Assembly: GCA_945786935.1 (NCBI GenBank)
Contig: CALZFY010000010.1
Coordinates: 1-50,325, forward strand
Direction of reading: 5' to 3'
Length of the DNA: 50,325 nt
Source: HGM12587 sp945786935
GTDB taxonomy: Bacteria; Bacillota; Clostridia; Lachnospirales; Lachnospiraceae
Of this stretch, positions 8,069 to 17,000 are shown piece after piece (position 1 is the stretch's first letter; each line of letters begins with the position of its first letter). Made by a program: the position numbers and the translations under genes. The notes under the pieces are model-generated. The model searched no databases and was not told where the DNA came from. It saw only the letters and a program-made list of their open reading frames with translations.

Positions 8069-8809
8069 TTATATAATATCACCGTTTTTCAGTGATTGCA
8101 AGTATTTTTTATCTTCTTTTGTAAGATTTGCCTGCTCTAAAAGATCCGGTCTTCTCTCATAGGTCCTTTTTAAAGATTGTTCTCTTCTCCATTTTTCCAC
8201 ATTGACATGATGACCGGACATTAACACGGCCGGAACCTTCTTTCCATGCCATTCCTCCGGTCTTGTGTACTGGGGATATTCCAGCAGATTATCATGAAAA
8301 GACTCTATCTCGTGGGATGCCTGCTTATTTAAAACCCCGGGAACGAGACGGCTGATGGCATCGATCATGACCATGGAGGGAAGCTCTCCGCCGGTCAGTA
8401 CATAATCTCCAATGGACATATAATCAGTTACAATTTCCTCCAGCACTCTCTCATCAATTCCCTCATAATGACCACAAAGAAAGATCAGATCCTCTTCTTT
8501 GGAAAACTCTTCTGCATATCCCTGGTTGAATACATTTCCCTGGGGAGTCAGATAAATGACCCTTGGCTTTTTTCCGATCTTCTCACAGACATATTCATAG
8601 GCTCTGTAGATGGGGGCTGCCTGCATCAGAAGCCCTGCACCTCCGCCATAGGTATAATCATCCACCTGCCCATGCTTGTTCTGGGCAAAATCACGGATGT
8701 TAATGGCCTCAATACTTAAAAGACCGTTTTTTACCGCTCTTCCGATAATACTTGTGTTTAATCCGTCCATGACCATTTCCGGAAATAAAGTTAAAATGTA
8801 AAAATTCAT
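8069..8809 (-). CDS. trmD: tRNA (guanine37-N1)-methyltransferase
   Basis: TrmD methylates G37 of tRNAs reading CNN codons, using S-adenosylmethionine, and prevents frameshifting. The 246-residue protein begins MNFYILTLFPEMV. It carries the trefoil-knot SAM-binding segments YLTPQGNVFNQ, FLCGHYEGIDERV and SIGDYVLTGGELP, then the C-terminal tRNA-binding domain (YTRPEEWHGKKVPAVLMSGH). GGAAAGGAAATTTCA precedes the ATG. The gene order rimM-trmD-rplS is conserved across bacteria. Confidence 0.98.
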   Translation of the reverse strand: MNFYILTLFPEMVMDGLNTSIIGRAVKNGLLSIEAINIRDFAQNKHGQVDDYTYGGGAGLLMQAAPIYRAYEYVCEKIGKKPRVIYLTPQGNVFNQGYAEEFSKEEDLIFLCGHYEGIDERVLEEIVTDYMSIGDYVLTGGELPSMVMIDAISRLVPGVLNKQASHEIESFHDNLLEYPQYTRPEEWHGKKVPAVLMSGHHVNVEKWRREQSLKRTYERRPDLLEQANLTKEDKKYLQSLKNGDII

Positions 8810-8836
8810 TGAAATTTCCTTTCCAAACAGTCACAA

Positions 8837-9346
8837 TTAATCTAATAAACCCGGTAAAATATGCACGGTCATGACCTCCGTCTCCAGATCCACATCCAGA
8901 ATGCAGTCTCTGATAGCCGGAAGAAGGAGCTCTTTTCCATCCTCTGTTTCTACCACATACACATCATTGGCGCCGGTTTCCATGACTTCTGTCAGAACCC
9001 CCAGCACCTGACCTTCATCCGTCACTACCTTAAGATCAATGAGATCTGCCACATAGTTTTCATTTTCTTCCAAAGCTACAGCATCTTCTCTGTTTACCAA
9101 AAGGTCTTTTCCTTTGTATTTTTCAATATCATTTATATTATCAATGCCCTTGAACTTTAAGATCACCTGATTTTTAAAGAATTTCACTCCGGAAACTTCC
9201 AACTCAAGATACTCTCTTCCTGTGTCAAGAACAACTTTTTTCAGTTTCTTAAAGCGATTCACATCATCTGTTGTAGGATAAACCTTAACTTCTCCCCTCA
9301 CGCCATGGGTCGAGGAGATCACGCCCACTCTCAATAACTGTTCCAT
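8837..9346 (-). CDS. rimM: 16S rRNA processing/ribosome maturation factor RimM
   Basis: RimM helps mature the 30S head by binding S19. The 169-residue protein shows the N-terminal beta-barrel opening (LLRVGVISSTHGVRGEVKVYP) and the C-terminal PRC-barrel (YVADLIDLKVVTDEGQVLG through LLLPAIRDCILDVDLE). It is preceded by AAGGAGAACT and, a little further up, by a perfect 11-bp hairpin, and lies 27 bases before trmD. Confidence 0.96.
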   Translation of the reverse strand: MEQLLRVGVISSTHGVRGEVKVYPTTDDVNRFKKLKKVVLDTGREYLELEVSGVKFFKNQVILKFKGIDNINDIEKYKGKDLLVNREDAVALEENENYVADLIDLKVVTDEGQVLGVLTEVMETGANDVYVVETEDGKELLLPAIRDCILDVDLETEVMTVHILPGLLD

Positions 9347-9363
9347 AGTTCTCCTTATATAAG

Positions 9364-9391
9364 ACTAAGGGGCTTATAAAAGCCCCTTAGT
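9364..9391 (-). promoter_or_regulatory. Perfect hairpin between khpA and rimM
   Basis: An 11-bp perfect inverted repeat (ACTAAGGGGCT and its complement) with a 6-base loop fills most of the khpA-rimM gap. No clean T-run follows in the direction of transcription, so it looks more like an mRNA-processing or stability element, or a partial attenuator, than a full terminator. Confidence 0.55.
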
Positions 9392-9416
9392 AAATTCCAA
9401 AAGCCTTCCCGGCTTC

Positions 9417-9647
9417 TTACGCTAAAATGTCCACAACAACCTTCTTTGTATAGTTAGAAGATGCTGCTTTTACGACTGAACGGATTGCTTTCGCGATTCT
9501 TCCTGACTTTCCGATAACTTTTCCCATATCAGATGGAGCCACATGAAGTTCAATCACGATTACTCTTTCCTTTTCAGTTTCGGTAACAACTACCTCATCA
9601 GGATTTTCAACGAGTGCTTTCGCAATCACTTCTACTAATTCTCTCAT
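9417..9647 (-). CDS. khpA: KH-domain RNA-binding protein KhpA (YlqC)
   Basis: This 76-residue single KH-domain protein belongs to the KhpA/YlqC family, which pairs with KhpB/Jag and binds RNA in Gram-positive bacteria. The GxxG loop is visible as VIGKSGRIAKAIRSVVKAA. It lies between rpsP and rimM, as in most Firmicutes. TGGAGGTGGAGAT precedes the start. Confidence 0.95.
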   Translation of the reverse strand: MRELVEVIAKALVENPDEVVVTETEKERVIVIELHVAPSDMGKVIGKSGRIAKAIRSVVKAASSNYTKKVVVDILA

Positions 9648-9694
9648 ATCTCCACCTCCAAGCGGGATCGATGCATCTAAGCAATAAGCAATGC

Positions 9695-9940
9695 TTATTT
9701 TTCGATACCAGCTAATTTGAAGATTTTACCAACAACTTCTGTTGGCTGAGCGCCATTTGCTAACCATCTCTTAGCAGCTTCTTCGTTTACATTGAAGGTA
9801 CTTGGATCTGTGTTTGGATTGTATGTTCCGATTTCTTCGATGAATCTACCATCTCTTGGAGATCTGGAATCTGCTACGATAATTCTGTAAAAAGGAGCTT
9901 TCTTCTGTCCCATTCTTCTTAATCTGATTTTTACTGCCAT
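9695..9940 (-). CDS. rpsP: 30S ribosomal protein S16
   Basis: This is an 81-residue S16 with the canonical start MAVKIRLRRMGQKKAPFYRI and the DSRSPRDGRFIEEIGTYNP block. It heads the rpsP-khpA-rimM-trmD-rplS run, and TGAGGTGAACAAAA precedes the ATG. About 73 bases separate it from ffh. Confidence 0.98.
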   Translation of the reverse strand: MAVKIRLRRMGQKKAPFYRIIVADSRSPRDGRFIEEIGTYNPNTDPSTFNVNEEAAKRWLANGAQPTEVVGKIFKLAGIEK

Positions 9941-10013
9941 TTTTGTTCACCTCATAAAATTCTTTCATAGTTTGTTTATTTGTAACACATCTGTAAATCC
10001 AGATATATTTATG

Positions 10014-11372
10014 TTAAAAAGGAAGTTTTCCAAACATTCCTCTTTTACCACGTCTACCGCCCATCATACCGGGCATCTGCTTCATGAGCTTTCTGCTTTG
10101 CTCAAACTGTTTTACCAGTCTGTTTACTTCAGCGATATCCACGCCTGCACCTTTTGCAATTCTTCGCTTTCTGGAAGGATTCAAAATAGCCGGATTTCTT
10201 CTCTCCTTAGGAGTCATGGAGAGGATGATTGCTTCGATCCTTGCCATTTTCTTTTCGTCCATGGCATTTTCAATCTGCTTCATCTGGGCTCCGCCCATAC
10301 CGGGCATCATACTTAAGATACTGGTGAGACCGCCCATTTTTTTCATCTGGTTCATGCTTTCCAGATAATCATCGAATCCAAACTGGTTCTTTTTCATATT
10401 GTCCAGCATCTGTTTGGATTTGTCCTGGTCTACTTCTGCTGCCGCTTTTTCGATCAGGGTCAGCATATCTCCCATTCCCAGAATACGGGATGCCATACGA
10501 TCCGGATAAAACTGTTCCAGATCTGAGAGCTTTTCTCCCATACCAACATAAAGAATTGGTTTTCCGGTCACACTGCGGACGGAAAGTGCCGCACCGCCCC
10601 TTGTATCACCATCCAGCTTGGTAAGGATCACGCCGTCAATGCCCACCTTCTCATCAAAAGTGGAAGCCACATTGACTGCTTCCTGGCCGGTCATACCGTC
10701 AACTACGAGAACGCTCTGATCGACTTTTAGTTCTTTTTTAATATTCTGAAGTTCCTCCATCATGGCTTCGTCTACCTGCAGACGGCCTGCGGTATCCAGA
10801 ATCAGAATATTATATCCTTTATTCTTTGCATGCTCATAAGCTGCTTTTGCAATATTTACCGGGTTATGTCCGTCTCCCATGGAGAAAACATCCACACCCT
10901 GTTTTTCACCGTTTACCTGTAACTGTTTGATTGCTGCAGGACGATATACATCGCAGGCAACCAGTAACGGTTTCCATTTATTGCTTTTGGTTTTTAATTT
11001 TCCTGCAAGCTTTGCAGCCGTAGTTGTTTTACCGGCACCCTGCAGACCCATCATCATAAGGACCGTAACTTCATTGGAAGGCTTTAACTTCAGTTCCGTA
11101 GTTTCGGAACCCATCAGCTTTACCATTTCCTCATTTACGATCTTGATCACCATCTGTCCCGGTGTCAGACTGTTTAATACTTCTTCGCCTACAGCCCTCT
11201 CCTGAACGGATTTTATGAACTGCTTTACGACCTTGAAGTTAACATCGGCTTCCAAAAGTGCAAGCTTTACTTCCTTTAAGGAGGCTTTCACATCCTCTTC
11301 TGTCAGGCGTCCCTTGCTTCTTAAGCCTTTAAATACGTTTTGTAATTTTTCTGATAAATTATCAAATGCCAT
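10014..11372 (-). CDS. ffh: Signal recognition particle protein Ffh
   Basis: Ffh/SRP54 binds 4.5S/6S RNA and signal peptides of nascent proteins and docks with FtsY. The 452-residue protein has the N domain, then the GTPase G domain (GLQGAGKT at 109-116, DTAGR, and TKLDGDTRGGAALS). The methionine-rich M domain follows (MKKMGGLTSILSMMPGMGG, then a basic RKRRIAKGAG helix), and the protein ends RRGKRGMFGKLPF. It starts immediately after ylxM and the two form one transcription unit. Confidence 0.98.
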   Translation of the reverse strand: MAFDNLSEKLQNVFKGLRSKGRLTEEDVKASLKEVKLALLEADVNFKVVKQFIKSVQERAVGEEVLNSLTPGQMVIKIVNEEMVKLMGSETTELKLKPSNEVTVLMMMGLQGAGKTTTAAKLAGKLKTKSNKWKPLLVACDVYRPAAIKQLQVNGEKQGVDVFSMGDGHNPVNIAKAAYEHAKNKGYNILILDTAGRLQVDEAMMEELQNIKKELKVDQSVLVVDGMTGQEAVNVASTFDEKVGIDGVILTKLDGDTRGGAALSVRSVTGKPILYVGMGEKLSDLEQFYPDRMASRILGMGDMLTLIEKAAAEVDQDKSKQMLDNMKKNQFGFDDYLESMNQMKKMGGLTSILSMMPGMGGAQMKQIENAMDEKKMARIEAIILSMTPKERRNPAILNPSRKRRIAKGAGVDIAEVNRLVKQFEQSRKLMKQMPGMMGGRRGKRGMFGKLPF

Positions 11373-11375
11373 CTG

Positions 11376-11717
11376 TTATAATTCCTCTAAAATTTCCGCT
11401 GCACAGCGTTTGATTTCCTGCAACTGTCTGTCCGGCTCCTGTGAGACTTCACCGGTCAGCTGTTCAATGGTCTGAACTTTTTTCTTGATCGCAAGAAACT
11501 TCTCCACCAGCTTCAGCTTTTCCTCATAGCCTTCTAACATTTTCTGACATCGTTTGATCAGATCATGAACGCCCTGTCTGCTGATTCCGTGGGCTTCTGC
11601 CACCTCACTGAGGGAACAGTCATCCAAAACAACTTCTACATATATTTCCTTCTGATGGGCTGTCAGCAGCTCTCCATAGAAATCATAGAGAAGTGCCTGT
11701 TTCAAGATTTCGTCCAT
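11376..11717 (-). CDS. ylxM: YlxM/p13-family HTH protein
   Basis: This is a 113-residue helix-turn-helix protein of the YlxM family, almost always encoded directly upstream of ffh and thought to modulate SRP. The sequence shows a sigma-70-region-4-like fold: LTAHQKEIYVEVVLDDCSLS, then EVAEAHGISRQGVHDLIKRC. I start at the ATG at 11715-11717, with AGGTG seven bases upstream; a GTG three codons earlier is the alternative. It ends three bases before ffh. Confidence 0.92.
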   Translation of the reverse strand: MDEILKQALLYDFYGELLTAHQKEIYVEVVLDDCSLSEVAEAHGISRQGVHDLIKRCQKMLEGYEEKLKLVEKFLAIKKKVQTIEQLTGEVSQEPDRQLQEIKRCAAEILEEL

Positions 11718-11750
11718 GCATTTCACCTACTTTTTTCAGCATCCTTGGGT

Positions 11751-11779
11751 ATCTTACTACAGCAAAATACATGTGTCAA
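11751..11779 (-). promoter_or_regulatory. Promoter of ylxM-ffh
   Basis: On the minus strand a perfect TTGACA (11774-11779), a 17-base spacer and TAAGAT (11751-11756) lie about 35 bases before ylxM. The -35 box is embedded in the 3' arm of the ilvA terminator hairpin, so one DNA segment serves both functions. Confidence 0.65.
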
Positions 11780-11805
11780 GTATTTTTTCTTGACACATGT
11801 ATTTT
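11764..11805 (-). terminator. 17-bp bidirectional terminator after the threonine dehydratase gene
   Basis: A perfect 17-bp stem (11764-11780 with 11789-11805) encloses an 8-base T-rich loop. The minus-strand reading ends in ATTTTGC and the plus-strand reading ends in a long T-run. It lies six bases beyond the threonine dehydratase stop and isolates that gene from ylxM-ffh. Confidence 0.85.
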
Positions 11806-11810
11806 TTTCA

Positions 11811-13028
11811 TTATATGTTGACTCTGATGACTCTTGGTCTGTAGCCCCGTTCATCCAGTGCCTGTACGATCTGATTCTTGTGTTCTGTACCAAAAGCTTC
11901 AATGGTAATCTTTAATTCCACTGCAGAGCTTCTGTTGATGCTCACAAACTGGTTGTGATCCAGTCGGATGACATTTCCCCGCTCCTGTGCAATGATAGAA
12001 GCCACATTTACCAGTTCACCAGGCTTATCCGGCAGAAGCACTGATACAGTAAAGATTCTGTCTCTCTGGACAAGTCCGTGGCGAACTACGGAAGACATGG
12101 TAATAATGTCCATGTTACCCCCGCTTAATACTGATACGACCTTTTTACCTTTAAAATCCAGATGCTTTAATGCAGCAACCGTCAGAAGTCCGGAATTTTC
12201 TACTACCATCTTATGATTTTCCACCATATCCAGGAAGGCTACCACCAGCTCATCATCCTCAATGGTGATGATACCGTCCAGGTTCTTCTGTAAATATGGG
12301 AAGATCTTATCTCCCGGTGTTTTCACAGCAGTACCGTCTGCAATGGTACTGACAAACGGTAATGTCATGACAGCTCCCGCACGTAAGGATTCCTCCAGAC
12401 AGTTGGCTCCGGCAGGCTCCACACCGATGACTTTAATATTCGGATTTAACAATTTTGCCAGAGTGGATACCCCTGTGGCAAGTCCCCCTCCGCCTACCGG
12501 CACCAGAATGTAATCAACCAATGGAAGTTCCTGAATGATCTCCATGGCAATGGTTCCCTGACCTGTGGCTACTGCCAGGTCATTGAAGGGATGGATAAAG
12601 GTATATCCGTGTTCTGCTGCCAGCTGATATGCATACTCGCAGGCTTCATCATATACATCACCGTACAGTACGACTTCTGCACCATAGCTCTTTGTGCGTT
12701 CTACCTTCATCAGCGGTGTTGTGGTAGGCATTACAATGACTGCCTTACATCCGTAGGCTTTGGCTGCATAGGCTACACCCTGTGCATGGTTTCCTGCGGA
12801 TGCGGTAATTAATCCCTTTTCCCGCTCCTCCGGAGTCAGGGTACTGATCTTGTAGTAGGCACCACGAAGCTTATAGGCTCCCGTATGCTGCATATTTTCC
12901 GGTTTAAAATAAACCTTGTTTCCAACCTGCTGTGACAGACTCTTGCTGTAGATCAGGTTTGTTTTTTTGGCAACTCTTTGTACTACCTCAGCTGCCTCTT
13001 CAAATTTTTCCAGTGTAAGCATTTTCAT
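11811..13028 (-). CDS. ilvA: Threonine ammonia-lyase with C-terminal ACT domain
   Basis: This PLP enzyme deaminates threonine to 2-oxobutyrate, feeding isoleucine synthesis or threonine catabolism. The 405-residue protein has the PLP lysine K53 in TGAYKLRGA, the phosphate-binding glycine loop VPVGGGGLATG, and a single C-terminal ACT-like domain (about 325-405, FTVSVLLPDKPGELVNVASI). The short length and single ACT domain are shared by many clostridial IlvA/TdcB enzymes, so biosynthetic and catabolic roles cannot be separated here. It interrupts the common ftsY-ylxM-ffh order and has its own terminator. Confidence 0.93.
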   Translation of the reverse strand: MKMLTLEKFEEAAEVVQRVAKKTNLIYSKSLSQQVGNKVYFKPENMQHTGAYKLRGAYYKISTLTPEEREKGLITASAGNHAQGVAYAAKAYGCKAVIVMPTTTPLMKVERTKSYGAEVVLYGDVYDEACEYAYQLAAEHGYTFIHPFNDLAVATGQGTIAMEIIQELPLVDYILVPVGGGGLATGVSTLAKLLNPNIKVIGVEPAGANCLEESLRAGAVMTLPFVSTIADGTAVKTPGDKIFPYLQKNLDGIITIEDDELVVAFLDMVENHKMVVENSGLLTVAALKHLDFKGKKVVSVLSGGNMDIITMSSVVRHGLVQRDRIFTVSVLLPDKPGELVNVASIIAQERGNVIRLDHNQFVSINRSSAVELKITIEAFGTEHKNQIVQALDERGYRPRVIRVNI

Positions 13029-13055
13029 TTATCCTCATCTCGTATTTATATTCCT

Positions 13056-13104
13056 GTAACTAATCAGGGCCAGTCTCAAAAATACTTTGCCTTTGAACAG
13101 TTAC
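13056..13104. repeat. GTAACTGTTC-family palindrome, copy 1
   Basis: GTAACTAATC (13056-13065) and GAACAGTTAC (13095-13104) form an imperfect inverted repeat with a 29-base centre in the ftsY-ilvA gap. Related elements occur at 18321, 20615, 32406 and 36886. Confidence 0.55.
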
Positions 13105-13107
13105 AAA

Positions 13108-14040
13108 TCACTCTTCTATGTGAAAGAGCGCATTCACAAATTCATCGGAATCGAATTTCTGCAAATCATCGATTCCTTCTCCTACGCCGATATATTTTAC
13201 CGGCACATTCAGTTCCGACTGGATCGCTACTGCAATTCCACCCTTGGCAGTTCCGTCAAGCTTTGTCAGGATAATACCGGTCACATCTGCTACTTCCTTA
13301 AACTGCCTTGCCTGCTCTAAGGCATTTTGTCCTGTCGTTCCGTCCAAAACGATCAGTGTTTCCTTAAATGCCTCCGGGTATTCCCGGTCGATGATCTTAT
13401 TGATCTTACGAAGCTCTTCCATGAGATTTTTCTTATTATGAAGTCTTCCGGCTGTATCGCAAAGAAGGACATCCGCCTTTCTTGCTTTGGCTGCGGCTAC
13501 TGCATCATAAACAACTGCTGCAGGATCTGCGCCTTCACCGCCATAGATGATCTCCACATCTGCACGGTTTGCCCATTCGGTAAGCTGCTCACTTGCTGCC
13601 GCACGGAAGGTATCGGCTGCAGCCAGAATGACTTTCTTGCCCTGGTCTTTTAACTTTCCGGCCAGTTTTCCTACAGAAGTAGTTTTTCCAACCCCGTTGA
13701 CACCAATGACCAGCACAACACTCTTTTCATGTTCAAAGCGGTATGCAGTCTCCTCCACACGCATCTGCTCTTTGATACTGTTGATCAGAAGCTCTTTACA
13801 CTCGGACGGCTCCTTAATATGCTGCTCCTTCACCTTTTGTTTCAGATTCTCAATAATGGCTGTGGTAGCATTGATACCGATATCACCCATCACCAGAATT
13901 TCCTCGATTTCATCATAGAAATCGTCATCAATAGAAGAAAATCCGTGAAAGACTGAATCGATTCCTGCTACAATGTTGTTTCTTGTCTTTGACAAGCCTT
14001 CTGCCAGTCGTTTAAAAAAGCCTCTTTTTTCCTCTGACAT
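13108..14040 (-). CDS. ftsY: Signal recognition particle receptor FtsY
   Basis: FtsY is the membrane-associated SRP receptor GTPase that pairs with Ffh. The 310-residue protein has only a very short N-terminal acidic region before the NG domains. G1 is GVNGVGKT at residues 113-120, followed by DTFRAAASEQL, DTAGRLHNKKNLMEEL and TKLDGTAKGG. AGGAGGGAAAATC precedes the ATG. It directly follows smc, giving the conserved rnc-smc-ftsY order. Confidence 0.98.
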   Translation of the reverse strand: MSEEKRGFFKRLAEGLSKTRNNIVAGIDSVFHGFSSIDDDFYDEIEEILVMGDIGINATTAIIENLKQKVKEQHIKEPSECKELLINSIKEQMRVEETAYRFEHEKSVVLVIGVNGVGKTTSVGKLAGKLKDQGKKVILAAADTFRAAASEQLTEWANRADVEIIYGGEGADPAAVVYDAVAAAKARKADVLLCDTAGRLHNKKNLMEELRKINKIIDREYPEAFKETLIVLDGTTGQNALEQARQFKEVADVTGIILTKLDGTAKGGIAVAIQSELNVPVKYIGVGEGIDDLQKFDSDEFVNALFHIEE

Positions 14041-14057
14041 GATTTTCCCTCCTATGA

Positions 14058-17000
14058 TTATTGATCCAAATTATCTTCAATCAGGTTTACAGACACCAGT
14101 GTTGATACACCCTTTTCCTGCATGGTGATACCATACAGACGGTCTGCTGCCGCCATGGTACCACGCCTGTGGGTGATTACAATAAACTGGGTATTCTTTG
14201 TCAATTTATGTAAGTAACCTGCAAATCTTCCTACGTTGGAATCATCCAGCGCCGCCTCGATCTCATCTAACAGACAGAATGGTGATGGCTTCAGATTCTG
14301 GATGGCAAACAGCAGTGCGATGGCCGTTAATGCTTTTTCTCCACCGGATAACTGCATCATATTCTGAAGCTTCTTTCCCGGTGGCTGGGAAATGATACGG
14401 ACACCAGTTTCCAAAATATCCTCCGGATCAATCAGCTCCAGTGTTCCTTTTCCGCCGCCAAACAGTTCCTTAAACGCCTTGTCAAATTCCACCTGAATCA
14501 GGCCAAACATATCGGTGAACTGTTTTTTCATTCCATCATCCAGCTCTGAAATGATATGAAGCAGCATATCCTCTGCTTCCACCAGATCATTTCTCTGCTG
14601 GTTCATAAATTCATAACGCTCTGAAATCTCTTTATAATCCTCAATGGCATTCATATTGACATTTCCAAGCTGTTTGATCTCATCTTTGATCTTTGAGATA
14701 TTACGTTTTAATTCCTGTCTGTCACCCAGAGCTTCATCCTTCATCGGCAATGCTTCATGATGGCTAAGCTCGTATTCTTCCCACATGTAGTTGACTGAAG
14801 CTTCCAGGGACTCCTCCGCCTTTTCCTTCAAGGTCCCCAGTCGGTAAAGCTCTTTATCAAGCTCTCCGATTCTCTCTGACAAATGTTCTCTCTTATCAAA
14901 GAAGTCTTTATTTTTACTTAAAAGCTCTTCTTTTTTCCCGGTCAGTTCCTGCTTTTCTTTTTCTGTTTCCAAAGCAGTACTTCCCAGCAGGTCCATCTGA
15001 TTTTGAAGATTTACAATGCCTTCTTCTCTTGCTTTTGCATCCTCCAAAGAGCTTTGGATCGTTTCATTTAAGGTTTCCTCTTCCTCTTTCAAATGCAAAA
15101 GCTCTTCCTCGATACGCCGGATATTTTCCTGATTGAATTCTTTTTTCTGCCGTAAGGAAACATCCTGCAGGTGAAGCTCTTCCACTTCCTCCTTACAGCC
15201 TGCTTCCTTTTCCTGACATTCCAAAAGCTCTTCCTGATATCTGGAAATGCTCATTTCGTTGGCCTTTTCCCTGACATCAGAACCTTTCAGTTCTTCCGCA
15301 ATATCTTTTCTGTTCTCAGTAATCTCCTTTAGCTGAATTTCCAGTTCCGTTAATTCGCTGCGAAGCTTTCCAAGATTTCCTTCAAATTCCGCTCTTTTCT
15401 GCTCATACTGATCAAGCTGAAGCTTTGCTGTATTTTGTTTTACAAGCTCTTTTGACAAGCTGTCGTTGATCTCATCCAAAGTACCGTAACAAGCTGTACG
15501 TTTTGCCTTGACAGACTCCACCTGCACCTTTCGATCTTCCATCTCCTTAAGAAGATTCAAAACACTTGCTTCCAGCTCTTCAATCTCGCGGCGGCGTCCC
15601 AAAAGATTACTGCTATTTTTGAAGGCACCACCGGTCATGGAACCACCCGGACTTAAAGATTCTCCATCTAAGGTTACGACTCGAAGACTCTGGTCATATT
15701 TCTTTTGCAGGGCGATTGCGTGATCAATATGGTCAACCACCAAAGTTCTGCCCAGCAGATATTTTGCAAGAACACCGAATTTTTCCTCTGTCTTAACCAG
15801 TGTATGCGCAACCCCGATGACACCTGTCTCTTTTAATACATTTTCCTTATTGAAAATGTTATTCCCCCTGATGGATGTCAGCGGAAGGAAGGTGGCACGG
15901 CCCAGCTTGTTGCTCTTTAAATACTGTATCATGGCTTTGGCTGTCTGATCATTGTCTGTTACAATGTTCTGAATACTTCCGCCCAGCGCAGTTTCAATGG
16001 CAATCTCATAGTTTTTCTCAACTTTAAAAAGATCTGCCACAACGCCTAAAATACCGGCATGATTTTTTTTCTGCTCCATAACCCTGCGGATCGCATTTCC
16101 ATAACCGTCATAACGCTCCGTCAGGTTCTTTAAGGATTCCAGACGGGAAGCCTCTCTATGGTAAGCACTTTGTCCAACCTCCAAAAGTCGGTTCAACTCT
16201 TTTAATTCCCGCACATAGCCCTCTATTTCCTGTTCCAGAGACGTTTTCCTATCCTGATACTCTCCAATATGAGAAGCCACCTCATCATAGATGGCTTTTG
16301 CATCCAAAAGACCTGCTTCATTCTCATTTTCTTCTGTTTTCATACGAAGAATCTTCGAGCTGACCTCTGCTTTACGGATCTTTACCTGCTCAAGCATCGT
16401 ATCATACCTTTGGATCTTCCCTTTGGTCGATGCCTTCTCATTTAACAGCTGAATGATCTCATTTTTACAAAACTCTATGCTGTGAGTAAGATCCAGAATC
16501 CTTTGCTGCACACTTTCCAGATTTTCCTCCGCTTCTGTAAGGACCTCTTTCATATCCGACAGATTGCGTTCCAGCTTTTCTTTATCCTTCCAGAGTGCTT
16601 CCTTCTGGAGATTTTTTGTTTCTGTCTCCTTTTGGATGGCACTTTTACGGTTCTGAAGGTGATGGTCATTATTTAAAGCTGAGGAATTTTGTGCCTTTAA
16701 TACGGCGATCTGACCCTCTAACTGCTTCTTTAAAAGGGCATTTTCTGTTAAAAGGGTTTTCTTTTCTTCAATTCCCTCGTTTAAACTCTCAATCTCTTTT
16801 TCAATATGTTCGTATTCCAGCTTACAGTTTTCGTAAGCTTTTTTGGAATCTTCAAAATCATTCTGAACGATCACGGTCTTTTCTTCCAGCTCTTTTTGCT
16901 GCTGCTTGATGCGATCCATCTCGATCAGGAAAAGATTCACATCATAGCTTTTTAAAAGCTCCCGTTTTTTCAGGTATTCTCTGGCAGTTTCCGACTGTCT

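Noticed and set aside
13029..13107. T-box or other riboswitch before the threonine dehydratase gene
   Set aside because: The gap is only 79 bases, has no T-box sequence and is mostly filled by the dispersed palindrome.
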